Positions 1 through 9,181 of a stretch of 64,000 nucleotides of DNA are shown here, piece after piece. Source of the DNA: Planctomycetota bacterium (GTDB taxonomy: Bacteria; Planctomycetota; B15-G4); contig JACKHP010000002.1 of the NCBI GenBank assembly GCA_020638905.1, positions 62,001 to 126,000 of the forward strand, written 5' to 3'. Position numbers and translations under genes: made by a program. The stretch's first letter is position 1. Every line of letters starts with the position of its first letter. The notes under the pieces were generated by a model. The model saw nothing but the letters and a program-made list of their open reading frames with translations. It did not search any database and was not told the origin of the DNA.

Positions 1-1208
1 AGCGAGTCGACCTTCGCGGCGCCGTACTCCGCCAGCAGCACGTGGCTCTCGCCGGCCTGGATCTGTCCCGTGCTGTAGTCGCCGCTCCACGCATCGGGGT
101 AGCCGTCGCCGTTCGTGTCGGCCAGCATGACGTGCAGCGTCTGCAGCGTGGTCGGCAGGGTCTTGGCCAGCGCGAACGTCCCGGCGCCGCCGTTGCGGTA
201 GAGACGCATGGCGTACGACGAGCCCGAGGTGGCGAGCAGGTCGACGTCGCCGTCGAGGTCGAGGTCGCCGCCCACGATGCCCTTCGTGTAGTACCCGGGA
301 CTCAGCGTGGCGCCCGCCGTGAAATGCCCCGTGCCGTCGTTCATCAGCAGCGGCAGCGAGTACTTGTTGCCGGACGCGAGGTCGACGTCACCGTCGCCGT
401 CGAGGTCGGCCTGGGCGAGTCCCGAGGCGTAGAGACCCGAGTTGTACTGCGTGCCCGAGGGGACGAAGCTGCCGTCCGCGCGCCCGAACGCGACGTCGAC
501 CTTCGAGGCCGAGACGTAGCCACCGAGTTCGGCCACGTCGATTTGTCCGTCGCCGTCGAAGTCGGCCGCCACGAGACGGTGTGCCGGCTGCGGGAGTTCG
601 GACGTGGGCGCCAGGACGAGCCCGCCGCGTCCGTCGCCGAAGGCCACGGCGACGCCGCCGGTGTAGCTGCCCGACGGGAGGATGTGCTCGGAGATCCCGA
701 CGATCACGTCGGGCAGCCCGTCGGCGTCGACGTCGTGGGCGATCACGGCCACCACCGTGTAGTCGGCGCCCGCGAGGGAGATCGGCGTCGTCGCCGAGAA
801 GCTCGCCGCGCCGTCGTTGAGCAGCACGCGCAGCGACTTGTCGCAGCCCACCACGAGGTCGACGTCCCCGTCGCCGTCGAGGTCGACCGGCGCCACGGCC
901 TCGGGCGTGCCGGTCACGACGATCGCCTGCGGGACGAACGCGCCCGCGGCGTCCTGCATGAAGACGCGCACGCGGTTGCCGTACAGGTCGACGGCGATCA
1001 CGTCGAGGTCGCCGTCCCCGTCGAGGTCGGCCGACGCGAGATCGGACACGCCGCCTCCCGCCTGCAACGACGTCATGCCGTAGTCGATCAGCAGCGCGTG
1101 TTCGTCGGGGAGCGGTTGCGCCGCGATCGACGAGGCGGCGAGGACGAGTGCCAGGCCGCAGCCGATCGGGCGGGCGAGGCGGACACGATCAGAAGCACAC
1201 GGGGACAT
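1..1208 (-). CDS. Secreted FG-GAP/VCBS repeat protein (C-terminus off window)
   Basis: The frame is open from an ATG at 1208 to the left edge (about 402 codons) with no stop, so the C-terminus is missing. The first ~30 residues form a signal peptide with the core GLALVLAASSIAA. The rest is a chain of VCBS/FG-GAP blades carrying calcium-loop motifs such as ADLDGDGDLDVIA, VDLDGDGDVDLVV and ADFDGDGQIDVAE about every 45-60 residues, the layout of an integrin-alpha-like beta-propeller. A GGAGT stands 7 bp before the ATG and supports this start. The protein is presumably exported; its ligand is unknown. Whether it ends in the PFKGG module of the other FG-GAP proteins here cannot be seen. Confidence 0.9.
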   Translation of the reverse strand, partial: MSPCASDRVRLARPIGCGLALVLAASSIAAQPLPDEHALLIDYGMTSLQAGGGVSDLASADLDGDGDLDVIAVDLYGNRVRVFMQDAAGAFVPQAIVVTGTPEAVAPVDLDGDGDVDLVVGCDKSLRVLLNDGAASFSATTPISLAGADYTVVAVIAHDVDADGLPDVIVGISEHILPSGSYTGGVAVAFGDGRGGLVLAPTSELPQPAHRLVAADFDGDGQIDVAELGGYVSASKVDVAFGRADGSFVPSGTQYNSGLYASGLAQADLDGDGDVDLASGNKYSLPLLMNDGTGHFTAGATLSPGYYTKGIVGGDLDLDGDVDLLATSGSSYAMRLYRNGGAGTFALAKTLPTTLQTLHVMLADTNGDGYPDAWSGDYSTGQIQAGESHVLLAEYGAAKVDS

Positions 1209-1335
1209 GGTCGGGACTCCGATCCGGGGGGCGTCGTGGGAGGCTCGGGGATCACACGCCATCGTGCGCCCGCGACGATCTCGGGAGGCGTGACACCCCC
1301 GTCACCGCGAGACGTCGTCGCGCACTCTCGCGACG

Positions 1336-4314
1336 TCAGTGCGCCGCGTCGGACGCCGCGTCGCGCGCGCGTTCGAGCTCGTCCACGAGGGCGCGCAGCC
1401 CCTCGGCGGTGGACGGATCGTCGCGCAGACCGTCGAACGGCGCCCCGCGCAGCACGTCCGGATCGGCGAGGCCGCGCTGCACCGCCGTACGCACGAGGGC
1501 GAAGGCGGTGGCGCGCCACGCCGCCGCCTGCGCGACGTCGTCCGTCGCTCCCGCGCAGCGCAGCAGCAGCACCGCGGCCAGGCGTGCGTCGTCGGGATCG
1601 CGCGGATCGACGTCGGCCAGCGCCTCGGCCTGTTCGGCCGCCAGCTCGACCTCGCCGAGCTCGAGCGCGGTGAGCACCAGGAACCAGCGCGTGTTGCGCT
1701 CGTAGAGCGTCCACTCCGACTGGGCGGGATCGGCGGCGCGCGCGGTGCGCACCGCGTCGAGGGCCGCCAGCAGGTCGTCGCGCGCCTCCGCGGGACGTCC
1801 CAGCTCGCGCAGCAACGACGCGCGGTTCACGAGCGTCGCCCCGCGCTTGGCCGCGAAGTCGGGGACGCCGGGCGCGTCGCGCGACAGATCGTCCAGCAGT
1901 TCCGCCGCCGCCGCCGCCTGCCGCAGCGCCTCCTCGGGACGTCCCAGCTCGTCGAGCACGATGGCGTGGTTCGAGTACGCCGTCGCCAGCAGCGAGCGCG
2001 GCTGCACGCGCTCGGGGAAGCGCTCGGCGAGCGGCCCGAGCAGCTCGAGGGCGCGCTCCGAGCAGGCGGCCGACTCGTCCGCGCGATCGAGCGCACGCAG
2101 CAGAGTGCCCGCGTTGAGCAACGCGAGGGCCAGCGACAGCTCGGCCTCGCTCGAGGACGCGCCCTCGTCGAGCGAGGCGCGCACCGTGGAGACCGCGCGC
2201 AGCAGCGCGTCCACCGCCTCGTCGGCCCGGCCGAGGGCGGCCAGCGCCTGGCCGAGGTTGTTCCAGTCGACGGCGCGCGCCAGGTCGGCCTCGTCGGACG
2301 CCCCGAAGCCGTCGTGCAGCGCGACGGCCTCGCGCGCCAGCGTCTCCGAGCCCCGGGCGTCGCCGTGCTGGAGCACGTCGACCGCGGCGGTCGAGAGCGT
2401 GCGCTGGAGGTCGAGCGCGAGCGCGGCGTCGTCCGGCGCGTCGCGTACCAGCGCGCGGCGCAGCGCGAGGGCCTCGTCGAGGGCGTCCTGCGCGCGCGGG
2501 CGTCCGGCGAAGGACGAGGCGCTGAACACGCCCAGCAGGTCCTCGGCGAGCTCGGCGCGCAACGTGACCGCGTCGGGCATCGCGCGGCGCGATCCCTCGG
2601 TCGCGCCGTCGATCGCGGTCCCACGGACGACGCGCGACGCGCCGTCGTCGCCCGCGCCCTCGGACGCCTCGAGCAACCCGCGCCGGATGCGCGCGGCCTC
2701 GGCGAACGCGTCCACCGCGCCGTCGGCGTCGCCGAGTCCGAGGCGCAGGTGCGCGACGCTGGACAGCGCCTCGGCGTACTCGTGCTGCAGGCGCGGGTCG
2801 TCGCTGCGTTCGGCCAGGAAGGCCTCCTGGAAGGCCAGCGCGCGCTCCAGCAACCGGCGTCGCACCGGCTCCATCGCCGGGACGTCGGCGAGGTCGCTGC
2901 CGCCCACCTCGGAGAGCATCGTGCGCACCGCCTCGCGCGCCGCGTCGAAGTTGCGCTCGGCGCGATCGCGCTCCTGCGCCAGGCGGGCCGCGGCGCGCCG
3001 CTGCTCGAAGCCCCACGCGAGCGGTCCGCCCAGGACCAGCACGAGGAACAACCCGATCGCCGTCGTCGCCGCCGGATGCCGCGCGACCCAGCGCCGCGCC
3101 TGGGCGAGCGGCCCCGGACGCCGACCCGCCGGCGGACGCCGCTCGAGCACACGCCGCAGGTCGTCGGCGAAGTCGGCCGCGCTCGCGTAGCGCCGCGCGC
3201 GCTCGGGGAACATCGCCAGCAGGCAGACCGTCTCGGCGTCCCGCGGGACCGACGGGTTGAGCGCGCGCGGCGGCGGCGCCCGTCCCTCGAGGATCAGCGC
3301 GCGCGTGGCCTCGACGTCGTCGGCCAGGTACGGCAGGTGCAGCGTGAGCAGCTCGTAGAGCGTGACGCCCAGCGAGTACACGTCGGAGCGTTCGTCGACC
3401 TCGGCGAAGCGTCCGCGGACCTGCTCGGGCGAGGCGTACGGGGCCGAACCCAGCTCGCTGCCGGTGCGCGTGATGCGCGTGCTGTCCTTGCTCACCGCGA
3501 GGCCGAAGTCGAGCAGCAGCAGCCGTCCGTCGGGGGACAGGATCAGGTTGCTCGGCTTGAGGTCGCGGTGCAGCACGCCGCGTTCGTGCGCGTGCTGGAG
3601 CGCCCGCGCCGCCTGCTCGACGAGACGCAGGCAGGTGTCCGTCCAGGCGCCGGCGAACGCCTGGCGCGCGGCGGCGCCGTCGGAGCCGCGGCTGGCGCGC
3701 ACGTCGCGCGACTCGTCGGCGTCGAAGCCCGCGCCGGACGACGTCGCGACGCGCGCGCCCAGGACGCGGGTCAGGTCGCCGCCGTGCAGCGTGCGCGGAT
3801 CGCGTCCGCGCAGGTCGGCCAGCAGCTCGCCGAGGGTCGCGCCGCGCACGTACTCCATCGCGAGGTACGGGACGCCCTGCTCCTCGCCCGCGGCGTACAC
3901 CGGCACGATGCCGGGGTGCGCGAGCTTCGCCACCGCCTCGACCTCGCGTGCGAAGCGCGCCCGCGCGTCGGGGAAGTAGAGGTGTTCGGGACGCACGAGC
4001 TTGAGCGCCACGATGCGTCCCAGGCCCTCTTGCCGGGCGAGGTAGACGACGCCCATGCCGCCGCCGCCGAGGCGCTCGAGCAGCCGGTAGTCGCCCAGCC
4101 GCTCGGGGAAGCCGCCGACCTCGGCGGCGTCGTCGAGCAGTCCCGCCGCGCGCAGGGTGGCGAGGCGCCGGCGCACCGCCGACGCCGCCTGGGGATGCTC
4201 GCGACACACGCGCTCGACCGCGGCCGAGCCTTCGTCTTCGAGCCCGTCGAGCACGCGCGCGAGCAGGTCGCGCACCAGGTCGTCGGGGGGCTCGTCGGCG
4301 CGGGCGGACGTCAT
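1336..4314 (-). CDS. Ser/Thr protein kinase with TPR-like tail
   Basis: This is a Hanks-type kinase of about 992 residues. Visible elements are the glycine loop GGGGMGVVY (83-91), the ATP lysine in VALKLV (K105), the catalytic loop HRDLKPSN (D251) and DFG (269-271). A long insert rich in Arg/Asp lies between the small and large lobes (about 165-225). A single membrane helix follows near 420-440 (GLFLVLVLGGPLAWGF). The rest, more than 500 residues, is alanine-rich helix-turn-helix sequence of TPR type and probably binds partners. An in-frame ATG at 4323 is an equally possible start; neither has a clear ribosome site. The gene is divergent from an ECF sigma gene, so the kinase may act on that sigma factor or its regulon. 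The substrate is unknown. Confidence 0.9.
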   Translation of the reverse strand: MTSARADEPPDDLVRDLLARVLDGLEDEGSAAVERVCREHPQAASAVRRRLATLRAAGLLDDAAEVGGFPERLGDYRLLERLGGGGMGVVYLARQEGLGRIVALKLVRPEHLYFPDARARFAREVEAVAKLAHPGIVPVYAAGEEQGVPYLAMEYVRGATLGELLADLRGRDPRTLHGGDLTRVLGARVATSSGAGFDADESRDVRASRGSDGAAARQAFAGAWTDTCLRLVEQAARALQHAHERGVLHRDLKPSNLILSPDGRLLLLDFGLAVSKDSTRITRTGSELGSAPYASPEQVRGRFAEVDERSDVYSLGVTLYELLTLHLPYLADDVEATRALILEGRAPPPRALNPSVPRDAETVCLLAMFPERARRYASAADFADDLRRVLERRPPAGRRPGPLAQARRWVARHPAATTAIGLFLVLVLGGPLAWGFEQRRAAARLAQERDRAERNFDAAREAVRTMLSEVGGSDLADVPAMEPVRRRLLERALAFQEAFLAERSDDPRLQHEYAEALSSVAHLRLGLGDADGAVDAFAEAARIRRGLLEASEGAGDDGASRVVRGTAIDGATEGSRRAMPDAVTLRAELAEDLLGVFSASSFAGRPRAQDALDEALALRRALVRDAPDDAALALDLQRTLSTAAVDVLQHGDARGSETLAREAVALHDGFGASDEADLARAVDWNNLGQALAALGRADEAVDALLRAVSTVRASLDEGASSSEAELSLALALLNAGTLLRALDRADESAACSERALELLGPLAERFPERVQPRSLLATAYSNHAIVLDELGRPEEALRQAAAAAELLDDLSRDAPGVPDFAAKRGATLVNRASLLRELGRPAEARDDLLAALDAVRTARAADPAQSEWTLYERNTRWFLVLTALELGEVELAAEQAEALADVDPRDPDDARLAAVLLLRCAGATDDVAQAAAWRATAFALVRTAVQRGLADPDVLRGAPFDGLRDDPSTAEGLRALVDELERARDAASDAAH

Positions 4315-4343
4315 GCGGGGCATCGGGACGGGGCGCGCGGCGC

Positions 4344-4349
4344 AGTCTA
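4344..4349 (-). promoter_or_regulatory. Candidate -10 element of kinase gene
   Basis: On the minus strand TAGACT lies about 20-30 bp before the possible kinase ATGs (4323, 4314). The same hexamer serves as the -10 of the methyltransferase gene at 23083-23088. No matching -35 is visible. Confidence 0.35.
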
Positions 4350-4372
4350 CCCGGCTCGCGGGTCGCGGGCGG

Positions 4373-4378
4373 TATGAT
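4373..4378 (+). promoter_or_regulatory. -10 element of sigma gene; probable leaderless start
   Basis: TATGAT, preceded by GCGG, ends exactly 7 bp before the ATG at 4386. That places the expected transcription start on the A of the start codon. No Shine-Dalgarno sequence is present. The second sigma gene (32414) has the same arrangement. The ATG inside TATGAT is in frame but would then not be transcribed. Confidence 0.5.
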
Positions 4379-4385
4379 CCCTCGC

Positions 4386-5048
4386 ATGTCATCAGCCCCG
4401 CGGGACGACCACGCCGACGAGCCGCCCGCCCATCCCGTCGACTCCGAGGGTGAGGACGAGAGCGAGGAGCGCGCGCTCACCGAGGCCGCCGCGGCGGGCG
4501 ACGGCAGCGCGCTGCAGACGCTGCTCGAGCGGCACCTGCCGGCGCTGCGTGCGTACGTCCGGCTGCGCAGCGGGCCGTCGCTGCGCGCGCGCGAGTCGTC
4601 GTGCGACCTCGTCCAGTCGGTCTGCCGCGACGTGCTCGAGAACATGGGACGCTTCCGCTATCCCGGCCGGGCCGCGTTCCGCGCCTGGCTGTACGCCACC
4701 GCGCTGCGCAAGATCGCCGACCGGCACGAGTACTGGAGCGCCGAGAAGCGCGCCGCCGCCCGCGAGGAGCTGCGCCTGGCCGACACCATCGCCGGCGAGG
4801 CCGCGCTGGCCGACTGCTACCGCACGGCGTTCTCGCCGTCCCGCGCCGCCATGGGCCGCGAGACGATGGAGCGCCTCGAGCGCGCCTTCGAACAGCTCAG
4901 CGACGACCACCGCGAGGTCGTGGTGCTCTCGCGCATCGTCGGTCTCTCGCGCGCCGAGGTCGCCGAGGCCATGGGACGCAGCGAAGCGTCGGTACGCAAC
5001 CTGCTGTCGCGCGCGCTGGCCGAGCTCGCGGGGTTGATCGACGCGTAG
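4386..5048 (+). CDS. ECF-type RNA polymerase sigma factor
   Basis: A protein of 220 residues. After an acidic N-terminal extension (residues 1-30), region 2 is seen as LRAYVRLRSGP... DLVQSVCRDVLEN and a region 2.4-like helix AFRAWLYATALRKIADRHEYW. Region 4 near the C-terminus (LSDDHREVVVLSRIVGLSR, then a helix-turn-helix ending SVRNLLSRALAELA) reads the -35 element. No separate anti-sigma gene is adjacent. Its divergent neighbour is a membrane Ser/Thr kinase, a pairing common in planctomycetes, so phosphorylation control is plausible but unproven. The ATG at 4386 was chosen over the in-frame ATG at 4374 because the latter lies inside the -10 element. Confidence 0.88.
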   Translation: MSSAPRDDHADEPPAHPVDSEGEDESEERALTEAAAAGDGSALQTLLERHLPALRAYVRLRSGPSLRARESSCDLVQSVCRDVLENMGRFRYPGRAAFRAWLYATALRKIADRHEYWSAEKRAAAREELRLADTIAGEAALADCYRTAFSPSRAAMGRETMERLERAFEQLSDDHREVVVLSRIVGLSRAEVAEAMGRSEASVRNLLSRALAELAGLIDA

Positions 5049-5298
5049 CGCGGCACGGGTGAGGCGCATGCGCAGTCTCGCGCCGATCGCTGCTGACGCG
5101 GGTCAGTCGATGCTCGGGCCCTCGAGCGACCAGCTCTCCCCGTGCGTGCGAGGCACGCAGTCGCCGCGCGCCGAACTTCGCGTTTCCTCGGCGCGGAGAT
5201 CTCAGGCGCCACGAGCAACCGAGGTCACCCTCTCTCGAAGAGGATGGTCGCCGTCGGAGAGCGTGCGACGACCTGACCTCGGCATCGAGCGAGCAGCG
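5049..5298. other. Intergenic region between convergent genes
   Basis: These 250 bp separate the ends of the sigma gene and a small membrane-protein gene. They contain short inverted repeats (6-bp stem at 5144-5158, 8-bp stem at 5167-5174/5188-5195) that could help stop transcription. No convincing coding sequence is seen. Confidence 0.5.
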
Positions 5299-5754
5299 TC
5301 ACAAGTCGTCCCACTCGATCGGGACGCCCAGGAACGACTCCGACCCGGCTCGGGCCCATGCACCGTCGCCTCCGACCGCCAGGCGGACGTGCCGCGATGC
5401 CTCGAGGGGGTACCACTCACTCGAGTGAGGATGCTGATCCTCATGGGACCAGTAGACGCAGAACTCACCAGAACCCGGCAGCGCCATGACGAGCACCCAG
5501 CGTGTCGACTCCCCGGGTTCGATCGACACCCTGCCCGCGAGACCGGAGTCGATGGCCCAGCCCTCTCCCCTGACGCTGATCTCGGCGGACAGGGGGACGT
5601 CGGTCGTGTTCTCGACCGTCACCACCGCGTGATCGAACGCCTCGTCGACCCACGGGAACATCCACGCGCGCAGGAGCAGGGCCGAAAGGGCGAGCATCCC
5701 GCCCAACGCAAAGGCCCCTCCCACCCACGCGAGCAGCTTGGTCGTTCGCGGCAC
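5299..5754 (-). CDS. Small membrane-anchored protein of unknown function
   Basis: An open frame of 151 residues from a GTG at 5754. It has one N-terminal membrane helix (LLAWVGGAFALGGMLALSALLLRAW) and an extracytoplasmic beta-rich domain with the segments VVTVENTTDVPLSAEISVRG and IEPGESTRWVLVMALPGSG, which resemble an immunoglobulin-like strand pattern. I do not recognise the family. The start is 11 bp after the msrB stop, so the two genes are probably co-transcribed. Its GC-rich codon use and even strand pattern argue that it is real. Confidence 0.7.
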   Translation of the reverse strand: MPRTTKLLAWVGGAFALGGMLALSALLLRAWMFPWVDEAFDHAVVTVENTTDVPLSAEISVRGEGWAIDSGLAGRVSIEPGESTRWVLVMALPGSGEFCVYWSHEDQHPHSSEWYPLEASRHVRLAVGGDGAWARAGSESFLGVPIEWDDL

Positions 5755-5765
5755 GCCGCCCGCGC

Positions 5766-6338
5766 CTACGGCTTCGTCTCGAGCACGATCGGCGCCGGCA
5801 GCGGCTCGCCCGCGGGGACGAAGCGCAGCGAGATCGAGTTCACGCAGTGGCGCGTGTCCTTCTTCGTGAAGCCCTCGCCGAGGAACACGTGGCCGAGGTG
5901 CGCGCCGCAGTTCGCGCAGCGGATCTCGGTGCGCGAGCCGTCGGGGTCGCGCAGGCGCTGGACGCGTCCCGGGATCTCGTCGTCGAAGCTCGGCCAGCCG
6001 CACTCGCTCTCGAACTTGTCGCTCGAGCGGTAGAGCGGCATGTTGCACTGGCGGCAGATGTACGTGCCGTCGGTCTTCGTGTTCACGTACTCGCCCGAGA
6101 ACGCCCACTCGGTGCCGCGGTCGAGGATGACGCGCGCCTCGTCCGGCGTGAGCGGGTTGTAGGCCGGCGCGACGACCGGGGGCGTCTCCTCGACGAGCGT
6201 CGAGGTCTCGCCCGCGACGTTCGCGGGCCGGTCGTCCGCGACGTCCTGGGTGGACGACGTGCCGCACGCCCCGCACGCGACCGCCAGCAGCACGGCGAGA
6301 CCTGCGGACACGAGCGATCTGCGCGACGACGACGACAT
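5766..6338 (-). CDS. msrB: Peptide-methionine (R)-S-oxide reductase, lipoprotein form
   Basis: MsrB reduces methionine-R-sulfoxide in proteins, repairing oxidative damage. The 190-residue protein begins with a lipoprotein signal (LAVAC, lipidated Cys22), so it should act outside the cytoplasm on a membrane anchor. The MsrB core runs from about residue 60 to 180: GTEWAFSG, the zinc cysteines CRQC (95, 98) and CANC (141, 144), GWPSF, and RHCVNS with the catalytic Cys165. A GGAGAG stands 6 bp before the ATG, and a TAGCAT -10-like element lies at 6366-6371. It heads a likely two-gene operon with the small membrane protein downstream. Confidence 0.95.
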   Translation of the reverse strand: MSSSSRRSLVSAGLAVLLAVACGACGTSSTQDVADDRPANVAGETSTLVEETPPVVAPAYNPLTPDEARVILDRGTEWAFSGEYVNTKTDGTYICRQCNMPLYRSSDKFESECGWPSFDDEIPGRVQRLRDPDGSRTEIRCANCGAHLGHVFLGEGFTKKDTRHCVNSISLRFVPAGEPLPAPIVLETKP

Positions 6339-6483
6339 GGCGACTCTCCGGCGGGACGGCCCCCCATGCTAGCGCGGAGCCGCGCTCACCGCCCGATCCG
6401 TGCCCCACCTCCGGACGCATCGCGAGTAAGGTGGACACGGACCTCGGCCGAACCTCGGTGACGCCGAGGGCGAGGAGTGCGCC

Positions 6484-9003
6484 ATGCCGACCGTCCCACG
6501 CCGACCGCTCGCGTCGACCGTCGCGGCCGCCGGGCTGCTGTTCGTCGCGCCGCTGCGCGCCGGCGACGTGGCGTTCGGTCCCGCCCTCGTCGTCGACGGG
6601 TTCGCGGCCGGCGCCTCGTCGCTCGCGGCGGTGGACGTCGACGGGGACGGCGACCTCGACCTCGTCGTCGGGCGCACCACCGCGGTCGTCGCCTCGCCGT
6701 CGCAGTCCGACTCGATCACGTGGTTCGAGCACGCCGGTCCCGACTGGACGCCCCACGTCGTCTCCGCCGAGCAGGAGGGCGGTCAGCTCGTGGCCGCCCG
6801 CGACCTCGACGGCGACGGCGATGCCGACGTGCTCTCGGCCAGCGCGCTGGGCGCGAACGTGTCCTGGCACGAGAACCTCGACGGCCGGGGACGCTCCTGG
6901 ACCCGCCACGCGCTCGTCGAGGGCGTCGCGGCGCCGGTCGCGGTGTCGGCCCACGACCTCGACGGCGACGGCGACCTCGACGTGCTCTCGATGTCCGCGG
7001 CGAACTCCGCCTCCGATCCCGTCGGCCTCTGCATCTGGCAGGCGAACACCGACGGACTCGGCCACTTCGGCGCACCGCAGACGATCCTCGCGGCGGGCGC
7101 CGTGCGCGCCGAGCCGGCCGACCTCGACGGGGACGGCGACCTCGACCTCGCCGCCGGACGCGCCGACCACCTCGCGTGGTACGTGAACGTCGACGGCCTC
7201 GGGCACTTCGTCCTCGCCCAGGCGTTCGACGAGTACTTCGGCGTGCAGGCCGTGCGCACCGGCGACCTCGACGGCGACGGGGACGTCGACCTCGCGCTGG
7301 CCGCCGCCTCCTCCACCTACGCGCTGGCCTGGCACGCGAACCTCGACGGGCAGGGGACGTTCGGCGCCGCGCAGGTCGTGACGCCCTTCGAGAGCGTGCT
7401 GACGGACATCGCGCTGGTCGACCTGGACGGCGACGCCGACCTCGACCTCGCCGCCGCCGGCCGGGCGACCGGACGCAACGTCGGCTGGCACGAGAACCTC
7501 GACGCGCTGGGCACGTTCGGCGCCGCGCAGACCGTGGCTCCGGCCGTCGGCTCGCTCGACGCGCTCGCGTCGGCCGACCTCGACGGCGACGGCGACGCCG
7601 ACCTGCTCGTCGGCCAGGCGCAGGCCGGAGCCCTCGAGCCGGCCGACCTGCGCTGGTACGAGAACCTCGACGGCGCGGGGAGCTTCGGCGCGGCGCGTCC
7701 GATCGAGGCCGTGGGCAAGCATGCGCTCGTCGTCCTGGCCGTGGACGTCGACGGCGACGGCGACCTCGATGCGCTCTCGGCGACGAACGCCACGGCGAGC
7801 CTCGCGGTCCTCGGCTGGAACGAGAACCTCGACGGCCTCGGCCACTTCGCGCCGCGCGTCGTCTTCTCGTCCGGCGTGCTGCACCTGCCGGTCGACGCGC
7901 TGGCGCTCGACGTCGACGACGACGGTGACCTCGACGTGCTCGTCGCCGACGGACAGGGGACGCTCGGCGCGTTCGAGAACCTCGACGGACGGGGCACGTT
8001 CGGTCCGCTCGTGCCGGTCGAAGCCGTCGCGCTGTCCGTGGCGGCGGTGGCGCTCGACGCCGGCGACGTCGACCGCGACGGAGAGCCCGATCTGATCGCC
8101 GCGCGTTCCACGCCGTTCGTCGACGACCGCGTGGCCTGGTTCGCGGGCGACGGCGCGGGGACGTTCGCCGCGCCGTCGGTCGTGCTCGCGTCGTCCGACG
8201 CGAACCCGACGGACGTGGCCGGCGCCGACCTCGATCTCGACGGCGATCTCGACCTCGTCCTGGGGCGCGACCACGCCGTGCCCGCGTCGTGGTCGCGCAA
8301 CCTCGACGGCGCGGGCGGCGCGTGGGCCACGTCCGACGTCTGGACGTCGCCGAGCGGCGCGCCCGACGCCGACACGCGCGTCGCGCTGGACGACCTCGAC
8401 GGCGACGGCGATCCCGATCTGCTCGTGCGCGCGGTCGTGAGCCCGACGGCGCCGTCCTGGTGGGAACTGCGCCGCTTCGAGAACGTCGGAGGTCCCGCAC
8501 TCTTCGACGCGGGCACGCTCGTCACGTCCCAGATGGTCCAGGGCGCCTTCGCACCGGCCGACCTCGACGGCGACGGCGATCCCGACCTGGCGTCGGGAGG
8601 CGCGGGCCAGCTGGGCTGGATCGAGAACCTCGGCCCGTGGACCGACGAGGGCCACGCCCTCGTCGGCGCGTGGGGCCAGCCGCACCTGTGGGGCGACGGA
8701 TCGCTGGCCGGCGGCTCCGAGCAGGCGCTGCACCTCTCCCACGCCGCACCGGACGCGCCGGTGTTCGTCGTGCTCGGCAACGCGGCGCTGCTCGCTCCGT
8801 TCAAGGGTGGCACGCTCGTGCCGACGCCGCTCGTCGTCCTCGGGCCCGTGCCCGCGACCCACGCGGGGACGCTCGACGTCGCGTTCCTCGCACCGCTCGG
8901 CCTGCCGTCCGGCGCGCAGGTGCACAGCCAGTGGTGGGTCGTCGATCCCATCGGCCCCGTCGGGTTCTCGGCCAGCAACGGCGTGCTCGGCGTCGTGCCC
9001 TGA
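6484..9003 (+). CDS. Secreted VCBS/FG-GAP repeat protein with PFKGG C-terminal module
   Basis: An 839-residue exported protein. Residues 1-26 are a signal peptide ending APLRAG. Residues 45-710 hold about a dozen VCBS/FG-GAP repeats, many followed by a W-[FYH]-EN-LDG-x-G-x-F motif and with calcium loops such as VDVDGDGDLDLVV. The last ~120 residues (DNA about 8641-9000) are a different module containing LAPFKGGTLVPTP, then PSGAQVHSQWWVVDP and GFSASNGVLG just before the end. Four other secreted proteins here share this module. GAGGAG at 6472-6477 sits 6 bp before the ATG. The gene is divergent from msrB. Function beyond a surface or secreted propeller is unknown. Confidence 0.9.
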   Translation: MPTVPRRPLASTVAAAGLLFVAPLRAGDVAFGPALVVDGFAAGASSLAAVDVDGDGDLDLVVGRTTAVVASPSQSDSITWFEHAGPDWTPHVVSAEQEGGQLVAARDLDGDGDADVLSASALGANVSWHENLDGRGRSWTRHALVEGVAAPVAVSAHDLDGDGDLDVLSMSAANSASDPVGLCIWQANTDGLGHFGAPQTILAAGAVRAEPADLDGDGDLDLAAGRADHLAWYVNVDGLGHFVLAQAFDEYFGVQAVRTGDLDGDGDVDLALAAASSTYALAWHANLDGQGTFGAAQVVTPFESVLTDIALVDLDGDADLDLAAAGRATGRNVGWHENLDALGTFGAAQTVAPAVGSLDALASADLDGDGDADLLVGQAQAGALEPADLRWYENLDGAGSFGAARPIEAVGKHALVVLAVDVDGDGDLDALSATNATASLAVLGWNENLDGLGHFAPRVVFSSGVLHLPVDALALDVDDDGDLDVLVADGQGTLGAFENLDGRGTFGPLVPVEAVALSVAAVALDAGDVDRDGEPDLIAARSTPFVDDRVAWFAGDGAGTFAAPSVVLASSDANPTDVAGADLDLDGDLDLVLGRDHAVPASWSRNLDGAGGAWATSDVWTSPSGAPDADTRVALDDLDGDGDPDLLVRAVVSPTAPSWWELRRFENVGGPALFDAGTLVTSQMVQGAFAPADLDGDGDPDLASGGAGQLGWIENLGPWTDEGHALVGAWGQPHLWGDGSLAGGSEQALHLSHAAPDAPVFVVLGNAALLAPFKGGTLVPTPLVVLGPVPATHAGTLDVAFLAPLGLPSGAQVHSQWWVVDPIGPVGFSASNGVLGVVP

Positions 9004-9028
9004 CCGTCCGCGTCGCCCGCCGGACGGT
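9003..9028 (+). terminator. Hairpin at the stop codon
   Basis: An 8-bp perfect stem (ACCGTCCG / CGGACGGT) with a 10-nt loop begins on the last base of the stop codon. It has no U-tract, so terminator function is inferred from position only. Confidence 0.4.
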
Positions 9029-9181
9029 GACCGACGCCCCGTCGCGGCCTTGCGCCTGCCGTCGCAGCGTTCTCCAATGGGCGGCTGGCCTCGCGGGCGT
9101 CGACGACGACGCGCGCACACGGGCGCCCGCGGTCGTCCGCGGTGGTTCCGTCCGATCCGGCCGACCTCGCGGAGCGACCCC

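Noticed and set aside
6600..8600. Regular GACCTCGACGGCGACGGCGA-like DNA repeats, possibly a CRISPR or satellite
   Set aside because: They encode the DLDGDGD calcium loops of VCBS/FG-GAP repeats in frame, with diverged sequence between, so they are protein repeats rather than an array with spacers.
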